Assembly: GCA_037444725.1 (NCBI GenBank)
Contig: JBBILW010000006.1
Coordinates: forward strand, 1 to 27,633
From: CAIKKG01 sp037444725
Lineage (GTDB): Bacteria > Patescibacteriota > Minisyncoccia > UBA6257 > GWB1-50-10
Direction: 5' to 3'
Length of the DNA stretch: 27,633 nt
This document shows, one piece after another, positions 22,058-27,633 of the stretch. The notes beneath the pieces were generated by a model, which saw nothing but the letters and a program-made list of their open reading frames with translations, was not told the origin of the DNA and ran no database searches. The translations under genes and the position numbers were made by a program. The first letter of the stretch is position 1. Each line of letters starts with the position of its first letter.

Positions 22058-22594
22058 TTAAATGCCGCTCAGCTTCCAGATGCCGTTCGGATACTGTCTC
22101 AAATCCACTGAAATCGGATAATGGAATGAACACTCCGCTCCTGTCGGGTCGCATTGCGCATCTTCATTCATCGTCTTTTTAAGATCGTCGATAATCTGCA
22201 AAAGGCGGGGTACGGGAATATCCTTCAGGCTCATTGCTTCTTTCGTCGCGGCGTCACCGGCGAAGTACTGTGTCGCAAGCGCGAAATCACGCTTCTCAAG
22301 CGCACTGATATACATCTGCAATGTTTCCTTCGGCGTCTTTCCTCCCGCAGTGTCCGCAACCGCCGCGGCGTAATCTTCCTTGTCGATTTGCTTCATGGCA
22401 TCCGCAAGTTTTTTAATCTGCTGTTCGCCTGTGAGGCGCTCGTAGCGCGCAAGTCCCCAGAGCGCAGCGAATACGGCAACCACAATCATGAGAAAGCCCG
22501 TAACGAATTTCCAATAATGGGCTCGGCTCGCGGGCTGTGCAACTTCTGGTTTGTACTTCAAGTCTTCGGGATTCATAAAAAGTTGATGCGCCAT
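22058..22594 (-). CDS. Single-pass membrane protein, hypothetical
   Basis: A 178-residue protein with a polar N-terminus (MAHQLFMNPEDLKYKPE), one membrane helix at about residues 29-48 and a soluble domain of roughly 125 residues. The segment TPKETLQMYISALEKRDFALATQYF looks like the start of an NTF2-like or DUF4878-type domain that often follows a membrane anchor in exported proteins; this is only a resemblance. It lacks the island's promoter and Shine-Dalgarno layout and so probably belongs to the core genome. A second ATG seven codons in is possible. Confidence 0.6.
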   Translation of the reverse strand: MAHQLFMNPEDLKYKPEVAQPASRAHYWKFVTGFLMIVVAVFAALWGLARYERLTGEQQIKKLADAMKQIDKEDYAAAVADTAGGKTPKETLQMYISALEKRDFALATQYFAGDAATKEAMSLKDIPVPRLLQIIDDLKKTMNEDAQCDPTGAECSFHYPISVDLRQYPNGIWKLSGI

Positions 22595-22666
22595 AGAGGC
22601 GCGTGTGTTAAAACGAGATTGAAAAATGGTGCGTCGCGGAAGATATGATAAACGGCATAACTTTCA

Positions 22667-22703
22667 AAATCGATTCCGTTCCCTCACAGAACGGAATTGA
22701 TTT
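22667..22703. terminator. 15-bp inverted repeat, probable terminator after the MutY-like gene
   Basis: 22667-22681 pairs with 22689-22703 over 15 bp (one G-U pair) with a 7-nt loop. On the minus strand it is followed by only a short T-run, so termination strength is uncertain. Confidence 0.5.
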
Positions 22704-22763
22704 GAACTTATCATACCAAAATCGAATTGCGGTGCACAATATGGGCTGTGGATACTCCGATTA

Positions 22764-23594
22764 TCAGGCAGTTTCGTAGCGTTTATCACGGAAAACAATG
22801 AATTGTTCGGCCACAAGCGATTCTAAAATCAAGCGGACACGCTCCTGAGATTCCGTAAGCAAGACCGCGATTCGCGCCTCGGATTGCGCGCCGCTTTGCA
22901 GCAGCAGCTTCAGAATCGCACCGCGGAGCGCTCGCTGCGAACCCCTGAATGCGGGCTGCGCACGATACCGCTTGCTGCGCGTATTCGGATTCACTTTTTC
23001 AGAGCGCGCAAGCATCGTGCCGTAATCCATGAGCGCGTAATACCACTCACGCGGATTATGTTTGTCGAGCGTCGCGCGCACGAGCTTTAAAATGCGCTCA
23101 TCGCTCACCTTGCGGGACCTCGGAAAAAAGAAATGGATAAATACGCGGCGGATATTTGTTTCAATGAACGGAACGGGTGCATTAAATGCGAATGCGGCGA
23201 TAGAGCCCGCAGTCGCCTCGCCGATGCCGGGCAGCGCATAGAGCAACGCGGGGTCGCTCGGCAGTTTTCCGCTATGTGTGCGCATGATGATTTCGGCGGC
23301 ACGCTGCATATTTAACGCGCGCCTGTTATACCCCATCCCCTGCCACGCACGCAAAACATCGGCACGCGAGGCTTCCGCAAGCGAACGAAACGTCGGAAAT
23401 TGCTTTATAAAACTCGGGTACTTCTCTGCAACGCGAGAAACCTGCGTCTGCTGAAGCATGACTTCAGACACATATATGCGATACGGATTGCGGGTGTGCG
23501 CAGGCGCGCGCCACGCGATGTCATGTCGCCCGTGTGCGCGATAGTACTCCCAAATAATTTGTATAAACTTCGCCTCGTTTATTGCCACACGCAC
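22764..23594 (-). CDS. MutY-like HhH-GPD DNA glycosylase without iron-sulfur site
   Basis: MutY removes adenine mispaired with 8-oxoguanine. The catalytic Glu (E44 in SEVMLQQTQVSRV) and the helix-hairpin-helix LPGIGEATAG (121-130) are present. The position of the essential Asp of this superfamily (D138 of E. coli MutY) is Glu145 in FIETNIRRVF. The four-cysteine iron-sulfur loop is absent, replaced by an Arg/Ser-rich segment, and the NUDIX-like C-terminal domain is replaced by a short winged-helix-like region (about 220-276). Length is 276 against 350 in E. coli. Substrate specificity may differ from true MutY. The start has no Shine-Dalgarno. Confidence 0.82.
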   Translation of the reverse strand: MRVAINEAKFIQIIWEYYRAHGRHDIAWRAPAHTRNPYRIYVSEVMLQQTQVSRVAEKYPSFIKQFPTFRSLAEASRADVLRAWQGMGYNRRALNMQRAAEIIMRTHSGKLPSDPALLYALPGIGEATAGSIAAFAFNAPVPFIETNIRRVFIHFFFPRSRKVSDERILKLVRATLDKHNPREWYYALMDYGTMLARSEKVNPNTRSKRYRAQPAFRGSQRALRGAILKLLLQSGAQSEARIAVLLTESQERVRLILESLVAEQFIVFRDKRYETA

Positions 23595-23620
23595 ATTGTA
23601 ATACGTGATGCGGGAAACAA

Positions 23621-23646
23621 AAAACTCCCCCGTGCGGAGGAGTTTT
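23621..23646 (-). terminator. Terminator between the DUF7282-like and MutY-like genes
   Basis: AAAACTCC (23621-23628) pairs with GGAGTTTT (23639-23646), extended by CC/GG after one mismatch; a T-run follows on the minus strand. Confidence 0.75.
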
Positions 23647-23657
23647 GCGTAAGTTAG

Positions 23658-24179
23658 TTATTGCGCTGCTGGCGTAACGGTCGCCAAAAACTGGAACGAA
23701 ATGGGCTCTCCCGCATTATCAAGCAAGGAAACGTTTACTTTCGGGTCAAAGATGCGGCCTTCTTTCGGAGAGTTATCCGAATGCAATACCGCAAAATACG
23801 TTCCTGCGTCTACCGTGGGGCGAAGAAGCTCAACTGTTCCCGTGCTCTCGCCTGCGGGGAACCACTGTGCGCCAAGCACCTTCCCAGGGATTCCGCCGTC
23901 CGCTTCGTGTATCGCTACCCAGCCCGCTTCACGGAGCTTCACATCCCTTACCTCAACGCTGTTGCCCGGCAACTGGTCGTCAATGGTTACAGAGTTTTCT
24001 CCCGCCGCAAGCACGAGCGGCTTGTCGGACACTGTCTTCTCCCCCTCTTTCACCACGGGAACTGGAGCAAACAACATCCATCCCGCGCCGATACCCGCAA
24101 CAAATGCTACCGCTGCGTACACAAGCGCCTTCTTTTTGCTGAATCCGGCCGTCGGTGTCGCTTTCGTGTCTTGATTCAT
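23658..24179 (-). CDS. Membrane-anchored DUF7282-like protein
   Basis: A 173-residue protein with one membrane helix at about residues 18-38, then an exported beta-rich domain. VTIDDQLPGNSVEVRDV, GWVAIHEADGGIPGKVLG and GTYFAVLHSDN fit the DUF7282 pattern, in which a conserved IHE and LHxD recur; the family is of unknown function and is found in archaea and CPR bacteria. The ATG at 24179 follows an extended -10 by 9 nt, so a leaderless mRNA is likely. A terminator follows 11 nt past the stop. Confidence 0.75.
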   Translation of the reverse strand: MNQDTKATPTAGFSKKKALVYAAVAFVAGIGAGWMLFAPVPVVKEGEKTVSDKPLVLAAGENSVTIDDQLPGNSVEVRDVKLREAGWVAIHEADGGIPGKVLGAQWFPAGESTGTVELLRPTVDAGTYFAVLHSDNSPKEGRIFDPKVNVSLLDNAGEPISFQFLATVTPAAQ

Positions 24180-24188
24180 ATATGGAGC

Positions 24189-24197
24189 ATTCTACCA
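24189..24197 (-). promoter_or_regulatory. Extended -10 promoter for the DUF7282-like gene
   Basis: TGG then TAGAAT (hexamer 24189-24194), 9 nt before the ATG at 24179. Confidence 0.5.
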
Positions 24198-24244
24198 AAG
24201 TGCCTCTAATAAGCGCAATTTGACGGAACGGGCTATTTCTTTTA

Positions 24245-24418
24245 AAAGCGTTCGCCTAAGGCATAATACCGAATTTAAATCCCCAAATTTCTAGCGAAAA
24301 CCACGCTTGGCGAGAAGGCAGTATCGAAATACGCCGACGAGCCGCAAGTGGTTTGCAGCAGAAATTTGGGGATTTGGAACGGTAAGCAGTATGCGGTTAG
24401 GCCTTGGGCGAACGCTTT
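24245..24418. repeat. 174-nt nested inverted repeat (rod-like structure)
   Basis: The outer arms (24245-24262 with 24401-24418) pair over 18 bp with one G-U. After an internal loop, ACCG (24268-24271) pairs with CGGT (24380-24383). Then 24274-24292 pairs with 24360-24378 over 19 bp, of which 16 are a perfect AAATCCCCAAATTTCT inverted repeat. The apical part adds AAACCAC/GTGGTTT (24298-24304 with 24348-24354) and a GTAT-CGAA-ATAC hairpin (24321-24332). The right outer arm lies in the last codons of the DUF5652 gene. It could be a structured RNA, with a 6S-like outline, or a MITE-like insertion; sequence alone does not decide. Confidence 0.7.
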
Positions 24419-24645
24419 CGTTCGCTGAAGATGAAATAATAGAGTATTTCAAGAACACTGAACACATTTACAACAAAAAGAACGATAAACCAAACAAGGT
24501 CGTTTCTCCGCGCCGCTCGCCAAAGCGCAAGACCCTTCCATGTAAACAACCATGCCAGCACAAGGAAGCCGACTCCGGGGTTTTGCATTAACCAAACATT
24601 CATCGCCTGCATGCTCGCCGCCATTTCGCTGAATAATTGTTCCAT
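24397..24645 (-). CDS. DUF5652-type small membrane protein
   Basis: An 82-residue protein with two membrane helices (about 24-40 and 50-70). LAWLFTWKGLALWRAARRND followed by WFIVLFVVNVFSVLEILYYF is the DUF5652 pattern, a small family frequent in CPR bacteria with no known function. The ATG at 24645 follows TATACT by 6 nt. Its last codons (ERKRSPKA) are part of the outer arm of the inverted repeat at 24245-24418, so the C-terminus may have been remodelled by that element. Confidence 0.8.
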   Translation of the reverse strand: MEQLFSEMAASMQAMNVWLMQNPGVGFLVLAWLFTWKGLALWRAARRNDLVWFIVLFVVNVFSVLEILYYFIFSERKRSPKA

Positions 24646-24651
24646 GTAATA

Positions 24652-24657
24652 AGTATA
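24652..24657 (-). promoter_or_regulatory. -10 element for the DUF5652 gene
   Basis: TATACT ends 6 nt before the ATG at 24645; no -35 at a normal distance. Confidence 0.4.
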
Positions 24658-24666
24658 CTCCTTCCA

Positions 24667-25419
24667 TTAATCCTCAACGTGCGCCGACGCCTTTCGATAC
24701 ATGCAGTACTCGCACGTCGGGTCAGACGCAGGAATCTTCTCCCGCATAAGGCACGTTTTGATTTTTGTGAGTGTGTGCGGCAGCCATGCGTCGCTCCCTG
24801 CGTATGGCAAAAGCGTTACTTTGAATTCGAGTTGTCCGTCAAACGCTTTTTTGTCCGCACGCCCGTTGCAATACACAAAGTAGCCAGTATCACTCACCGT
24901 AAATCCGTTCATCCTGAAAAGCCACTGGTATATTTCCATCTGCCGCTTGTAACTCATCTCCCAGCCGGACCCTTCAAGCGCCACCTCGCCCGCTTTCGAA
25001 GTCGCCTTATAATCGACAATGATGAGTTCACCCTTAGTGCTCACCCACACGTCGTCGATACCTCCGGTAATCAGAAGATTTTCCGGCGCATATAAGTACT
25101 GGATGCCGCGGCGGATTGCATCACGCCACTCCTCCATCTTCGGATGATTAAACGGCACCGCATCCACACGATAGGCTCTCATAAGCGGGTGTGCGGTTTT
25201 TGCCGCGCGATGCGCATCGAATTCTTTCTTGAGCAACGCATCAACCGCGTTATTCAAAGTAAATGAGGGCGTCGGCGGTCTGTCGATGCCAAGCCGGCGA
25301 TCAAGATAAAAACAGCGCGGACAACGTATAAAATTCTCGATTTTCGAGCGGCTCAATTTAAATGGCGCGGCACTCTTCGGATTGAAAAGGTTTTGCGCGC
25401 GAGGTGCGGAATATGCCAT
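24667..25419 (-). CDS. PD-(D/E)XK nuclease-like protein (RecB/Cas4-type)
   Basis: A 250-residue member of the PD-(D/E)XK superfamily. GGIDDVW (119-125) gives the first metal-binding Asp, ELIIVDYKATS (131-141) gives D136 and K138, and QMEIY (160-164) is the QxxxY motif of the RecB/Cas4 branch. Cysteines C33 and C36 near the start and C223, C236 and C239 near the end are placed like the iron-sulfur ligands of Cas4 and AddB. I infer a DNA exonuclease with an iron-sulfur clasp. There is no CRISPR array or other cas gene in the window, so a repair or recombination role is more likely than CRISPR adaptation. Confidence 0.85.
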   Translation of the reverse strand: MAYSAPRAQNLFNPKSAAPFKLSRSKIENFIRCPRCFYLDRRLGIDRPPTPSFTLNNAVDALLKKEFDAHRAAKTAHPLMRAYRVDAVPFNHPKMEEWRDAIRRGIQYLYAPENLLITGGIDDVWVSTKGELIIVDYKATSKAGEVALEGSGWEMSYKRQMEIYQWLFRMNGFTVSDTGYFVYCNGRADKKAFDGQLEFKVTLLPYAGSDAWLPHTLTKIKTCLMREKIPASDPTCEYCMYRKASAHVED

Positions 25420-25425
25420 ATCCTC

Positions 25426-25434
25426 ATATTATCA
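25426..25434 (-). promoter_or_regulatory. Extended -10 promoter for the nuclease gene
   Basis: TGA then TAATAT (hexamer 25426-25431) ends 6 nt before the ATG at 25419. It follows the terminator of the RRM gene. Confidence 0.5.
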
Positions 25435-25440
25435 CGAAAA

Positions 25441-25461
25441 CAAAAACCGCCCTTACGGGCG
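25441..25461 (-). terminator. Terminator after the RRM protein gene
   Basis: CGCCC (25448-25452) pairs with GGGCG (25457-25461) over a TTAC loop; TTTTTGTTTT follows on the minus strand. Confidence 0.8.
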
Positions 25462-25485
25462 ATTCTTGTGTTTGTGTCGGGGAAA

Positions 25486-25782
25486 TTAGAAATCTCTCCT
25501 GCCACCTCCGAAACCACCGCGCGCGGGGCGTGATTCCATCGGGCGCGCTTCGTTTACCGTAAGCGAGCGTCCGCCGAAATCCTTGCCATTCCACGTGTCG
25601 ATAGCTTTCGAGATGTCTGCCTCGTTCTCCATTTCGACGAAACCGAAGCCACGTGAGCGACCCGTCATCTTATCGATGATGATCGTCGCTGACGTTACCG
25701 GTCCCACCTGTTCGAACGCCGTTTTCAATTCAGCATCCGTCGTAGAGTACGGCAAACCACCAACATATAATCTCTTTGCCAT
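25486..25782 (-). CDS. RRM-type RNA-binding protein, glycine-rich tail
   Basis: A 98-residue protein with a single RNA recognition motif: RNP2 is LYVGGL (residues 4-9) and RNP1 is RGFGFVEM, followed by an Arg/Gly tail (ARGGFGGGRRDF). Such small proteins bind single-stranded RNA and in cyanobacteria are cold-induced. I start it at the ATG at 25782, the family N-terminus (MAKRLYVGG), rather than the in-frame start 33 nt upstream. It differs from other core genes in having a leader of about 95 nt, which contains possible small hairpins (for example CACG-CATTT-CGTG). That is compatible with RNA-level regulation, perhaps autoregulation. Confidence 0.93.
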   Translation of the reverse strand: MAKRLYVGGLPYSTTDAELKTAFEQVGPVTSATIIIDKMTGRSRGFGFVEMENEADISKAIDTWNGKDFGGRSLTVNEARPMESRPARGGFGGGRRDF

Positions 25783-25884
25783 GTATCTGTGTATTTGTGC
25801 TCGTAGGGCGACCACTCACTTGGATCCTTACACGAAATGCGTGACTTAGGGATTACCCCGAATGAGAAACCTACTTACGCCCGT

Positions 25885-25912
25885 ATTGTACCATATCGTG
25901 TAAAAAAAGCAA
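25885..25912 (-). promoter_or_regulatory. Promoter of the RRM gene
   Basis: TTGCTT (25907-25912), 16-bp spacer, TACAAT (25885-25890) preceded by TGG (extended -10). It lies just after the xseB stop. Confidence 0.6.
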
Positions 25913-25934
25913 CCCAAGGGGCGTGCTCCGTGCG

Positions 25935-26141
25935 CTACGCCTCGATTTCTTTCTTTATGATTTTGAACTCATTTTCCACCTCCGCGAGCCGCGCCTTGCT
26001 CTCGCCTACAAGCTTTGACACCTCTTTGATTTTGAGAAGTGCCTCCTCAACATCCAATTCTTCCTGTGCGTCGAACCATTCCAGGATATGCGCGATATCC
26101 TTGAGATGCTGCTTAAAACTTTTTGTTTCTTTTGTCGTCAT
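25935..26141 (-). CDS. xseB: Exodeoxyribonuclease VII small subunit
   Basis: A 68-residue, all-helical protein. SFKQHLKDIAHILEWFD, then LDVEEALLKIKEVSKLVGESKARLAEVE, fits the small subunit of exonuclease VII, several copies of which bind one large subunit to degrade single-stranded DNA. It starts 5 nt after the xseA stop, the usual operon order. The match is by pattern and by position next to xseA; the sequence itself is divergent. Confidence 0.85.
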   Translation of the reverse strand: MTTKETKSFKQHLKDIAHILEWFDAQEELDVEEALLKIKEVSKLVGESKARLAEVENEFKIIKKEIEA

Positions 26142-26146
26142 GTTTG

Positions 26147-27325
26147 TTATTCGATGGTTTCCACACGCGTACCCACGATACCGTCACTCATCTGCACCGA
26201 GAGCGCCTCGCCCGCACTGAGCCCTTTAACGCTTCTCATGACCTTACCACTTCTCCGGATAATTGAGTATCCCAGTTTCAACTGCCGCTCAGGATTATTG
26301 ATACGCGCCATCCGTTCAGCGTGCAGGATGCTCTCCTTCGCGCGCGCAATGCCATCCGCCGTATGCTCGACGACTGACGCGAGCGCGGTCTCAAGGTCCA
26401 ATCTCACGTGCCGGATTCTGTCTTCGATGCGCCCCATGATTCCTGCAAATTGCCGCACCTTGCTGTACGCATCTTCCCACGAACGATTGATAAGCACTGC
26501 GGCCGCGGTAGGCGTGGAAGTCATAAAGTCAGCGGCGAGCGCCGCAAGCGGCACATCCTGATCATGACCGATGCCCGCGATGACCGGCACAGGGAACGCG
26601 ACAAGCTCGCGGATGAGCGCCTCGTTGTTAAACGCCTGCAGTGATTCAAGCGAGCCGCCGCCGCGGATTACGACGAGCACCTCGATATCTTTCGTCTTCA
26701 ACAACTGAATTGCATCGATGAGCGGCCCAACTGCCTGGCTTCCCTCGACGCGCGAATCAACGAGGCTTATCTCATAGCCGAACTTGCCGAGATTGTTCAC
26801 AAAGTCATGGATAACCGCACCGTCCTTCGAAGTCACGACGCCGATGCGGCGCGCAAGCTCAGGCAGCACGCGCTTCCTCTCGGGCGCGAATACACCCTCT
26901 GCGGCAAGTTTTTTCTTCAACGCATCATACGCTTTTTTGAGGGCACCCTCTCCCTTGAACTCGATAGTGCCCGCAATAAACGAAAGCTTCCCGAATGGCG
27001 CGTAATACTCCGGGTGTCCGGTCAAAATGAGCTCCATGCCAACCTGAATGTCGATGCCGCTTCTCGCGTAATTGAACTTCCAAATCGTGCAATCCATAAC
27101 CGCGTTTTCCTTCTCGTCTTTAATCGTAAAATACACGTGGCCCGAAACGTGTTTCTTGACCTGCGTCACCTCTCCCGTGAGGCGCACGTCCTCGCGCGTC
27201 AAAAACGCGTTCAGTAATTCCGCGTATTCGGATACAGTGAATATCTTCTCTTCCTTTCTAATAATTTTCTCCTCTGCCTTCTCGGGTTCCGCGAAAAGAC
27301 TGTTTGTTTGTTTTCTTTTAGACAT
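26147..27325 (-). CDS. xseA: Exodeoxyribonuclease VII large subunit
   Basis: The catalytic subunit of exonuclease VII, which cuts single-stranded DNA from both ends. An OB-fold domain spans about residues 28-125 (FTVSEYAELLNAFL, VRLTGEVTQVKKHVSGHVYFTIKD). The catalytic domain follows: RIGVVTSKDGAVIHDF, VLVVIRGGGSLESLQAFNNEAL, AGIGHDQDVPLAALAADF and TPTAAA are the family's conserved stretches. The 392-residue length is a little short because the helical C-terminal region is reduced. The ATG at 27325 lies 8 nt after a TATAAG, with no Shine-Dalgarno. Confidence 0.94.
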   Translation of the reverse strand: MSKRKQTNSLFAEPEKAEEKIIRKEEKIFTVSEYAELLNAFLTREDVRLTGEVTQVKKHVSGHVYFTIKDEKENAVMDCTIWKFNYARSGIDIQVGMELILTGHPEYYAPFGKLSFIAGTIEFKGEGALKKAYDALKKKLAAEGVFAPERKRVLPELARRIGVVTSKDGAVIHDFVNNLGKFGYEISLVDSRVEGSQAVGPLIDAIQLLKTKDIEVLVVIRGGGSLESLQAFNNEALIRELVAFPVPVIAGIGHDQDVPLAALAADFMTSTPTAAAVLINRSWEDAYSKVRQFAGIMGRIEDRIRHVRLDLETALASVVEHTADGIARAKESILHAERMARINNPERQLKLGYSIIRRSGKVMRSVKGLSAGEALSVQMSDGIVGTRVETIE

Positions 27326-27333
27326 ATATCGAG

Positions 27334-27339
27334 CTTATA
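27334..27339 (-). promoter_or_regulatory. -10 element for xseA-xseB
   Basis: TATAAG ends 8 nt before the ATG at 27325 and overlaps the stop codon of the preceding gene. Confidence 0.45.
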
Positions 27340-27633
27340 TTCCTTCCTTCTGGACGTTACTCACATGGAACCTGTTTGCAAACAGATACGCAAGCACAAT
27401 GAGCGCAGTAAAGGCAAAAGTGACCATGAAGAATCCGTTTGAAGGAAGCATAGATGCAAGCAGCATGAGCACGAGAATAAACGGCACGCGCGCAACTTGG
27501 TAGAGTATCTGCTGGCTCAAAATAAATGCGCCGGGGTCTTTGACTGAACGCGTTATTCTGTAAAATTCGCTGGTCCACGCAACCATGAGCGCTGCGTATG
27601 CAACACCGCCGACGACATGGCTTGCGACGATAA
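27335..27633 (-). CDS. C-terminal part of a multi-pass membrane protein, probably MFS-like
   Basis: The frame is open from the window edge to TAA at 27335, so the N-terminus lies outside. About 99 codons are visible with three hydrophobic segments (SHVVGGVAYAALMVAW; VARVPFILVLMLLASMLP; GFFMVTFAFTALIVLAYLFA) and a charged loop (SEFYRITRSVKDPGAF). The ATG at 27586 is internal to this continuous hydrophobic frame and is not a convincing start. The spacing of helices and the short cytoplasmic end suggest the last helices of a transporter. The exact family cannot be settled from this fragment. Confidence 0.6.
   Translation of the reverse strand, partial: IVASHVVGGVAYAALMVAWTSEFYRITRSVKDPGAFILSQQILYQVARVPFILVLMLLASMLPSNGFFMVTFAFTALIVLAYLFANRFHVSNVQKEGI

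Noticed and set aside
24245..24418. RNase P RNA, SRP RNA or tmRNA
   Set aside because: None of the hallmark segments of these RNAs (for example the SRP GGAAG-type tetraloop region or a tmRNA alanine-type acceptor) is seen; only the rod shape remains.
24667..25419. PD-(D/E)XK nuclease as a CRISPR Cas4
   Set aside because: No repeat-spacer array and no other cas gene is present in the window; the RecB-like family is also used in repair.

Overview
The window looks like a chromosomal segment of a Candidate Phyla Radiation (Patescibacteria, probably Parcubacteria-like) bacterium. This is inferred from gene content: a release factor 1 without its N-terminal domain, a transketolase split into two genes, a DUF5652-type small membrane protein, a glycine-rich RRM protein, and a minimal sugar-phosphate pathway built from fba, a PfkB-family kinase, tkt, rpe, rpiB and gap. 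UGA is used as a stop (for example the gene ending at 4685), so this is not a UGA-recoding lineage.

Layout. 1-365 (-): partial lipoprotein gene. 538-2915 (+): rpmE, rplY and a coiled-coil lytic transglycosylase. 3017-13420 (-): a central-metabolism block with prfA, fba, an unknown gene, a PfkB kinase, tkt C and N halves, a type IV pilin-LamG fusion, rpe, rpiB, a CapA-like protein and gap. 13463-15625 (-): MFS transporter, DUF192 protein, SpoU/TrmH methyltransferase. 15650-22030 (-): an accessory island. 22058-27633 (-): core-like genes again (membrane proteins, a MutY-like glycosylase, a DUF7282-like protein, DUF5652, a PD-(D/E)XK nuclease, an RRM protein, xseB, xseA, partial membrane transporter).

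The most unusual part is the island. It holds ten small genes, one of them only 51 codons, plus two tRNA-like genes. Nearly all sit in their own transcription unit: a TTGAC-type -35, a 17-bp spacer, a -10, a leader of about 30-75 nt, a Shine-Dalgarno sequence, the gene, then a strong hairpin terminator that abuts the next promoter. The core genes are the opposite: a -10 hexamer lies 6-11 nt before the start codon and no Shine-Dalgarno is visible, which predicts leaderless mRNAs. Two initiation styles therefore sit side by side. The island carries a phage-type zinc-finger/HNH-like gene, a phage-type conserved gene, two diverged membrane-anchored paralogues, and three exported or membrane-anchored proteins sharing a four-cysteine domain (C-x19-24-[FY]CxC-x27-28-C). 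Its last cassette is a tRNA-like pair with abnormal anticodon arms behind a near-consensus promoter.

Another unexplained element is a 174-nt nested inverted repeat at 24245-24418 that would fold into a long rod (structured RNA or MITE-like element).
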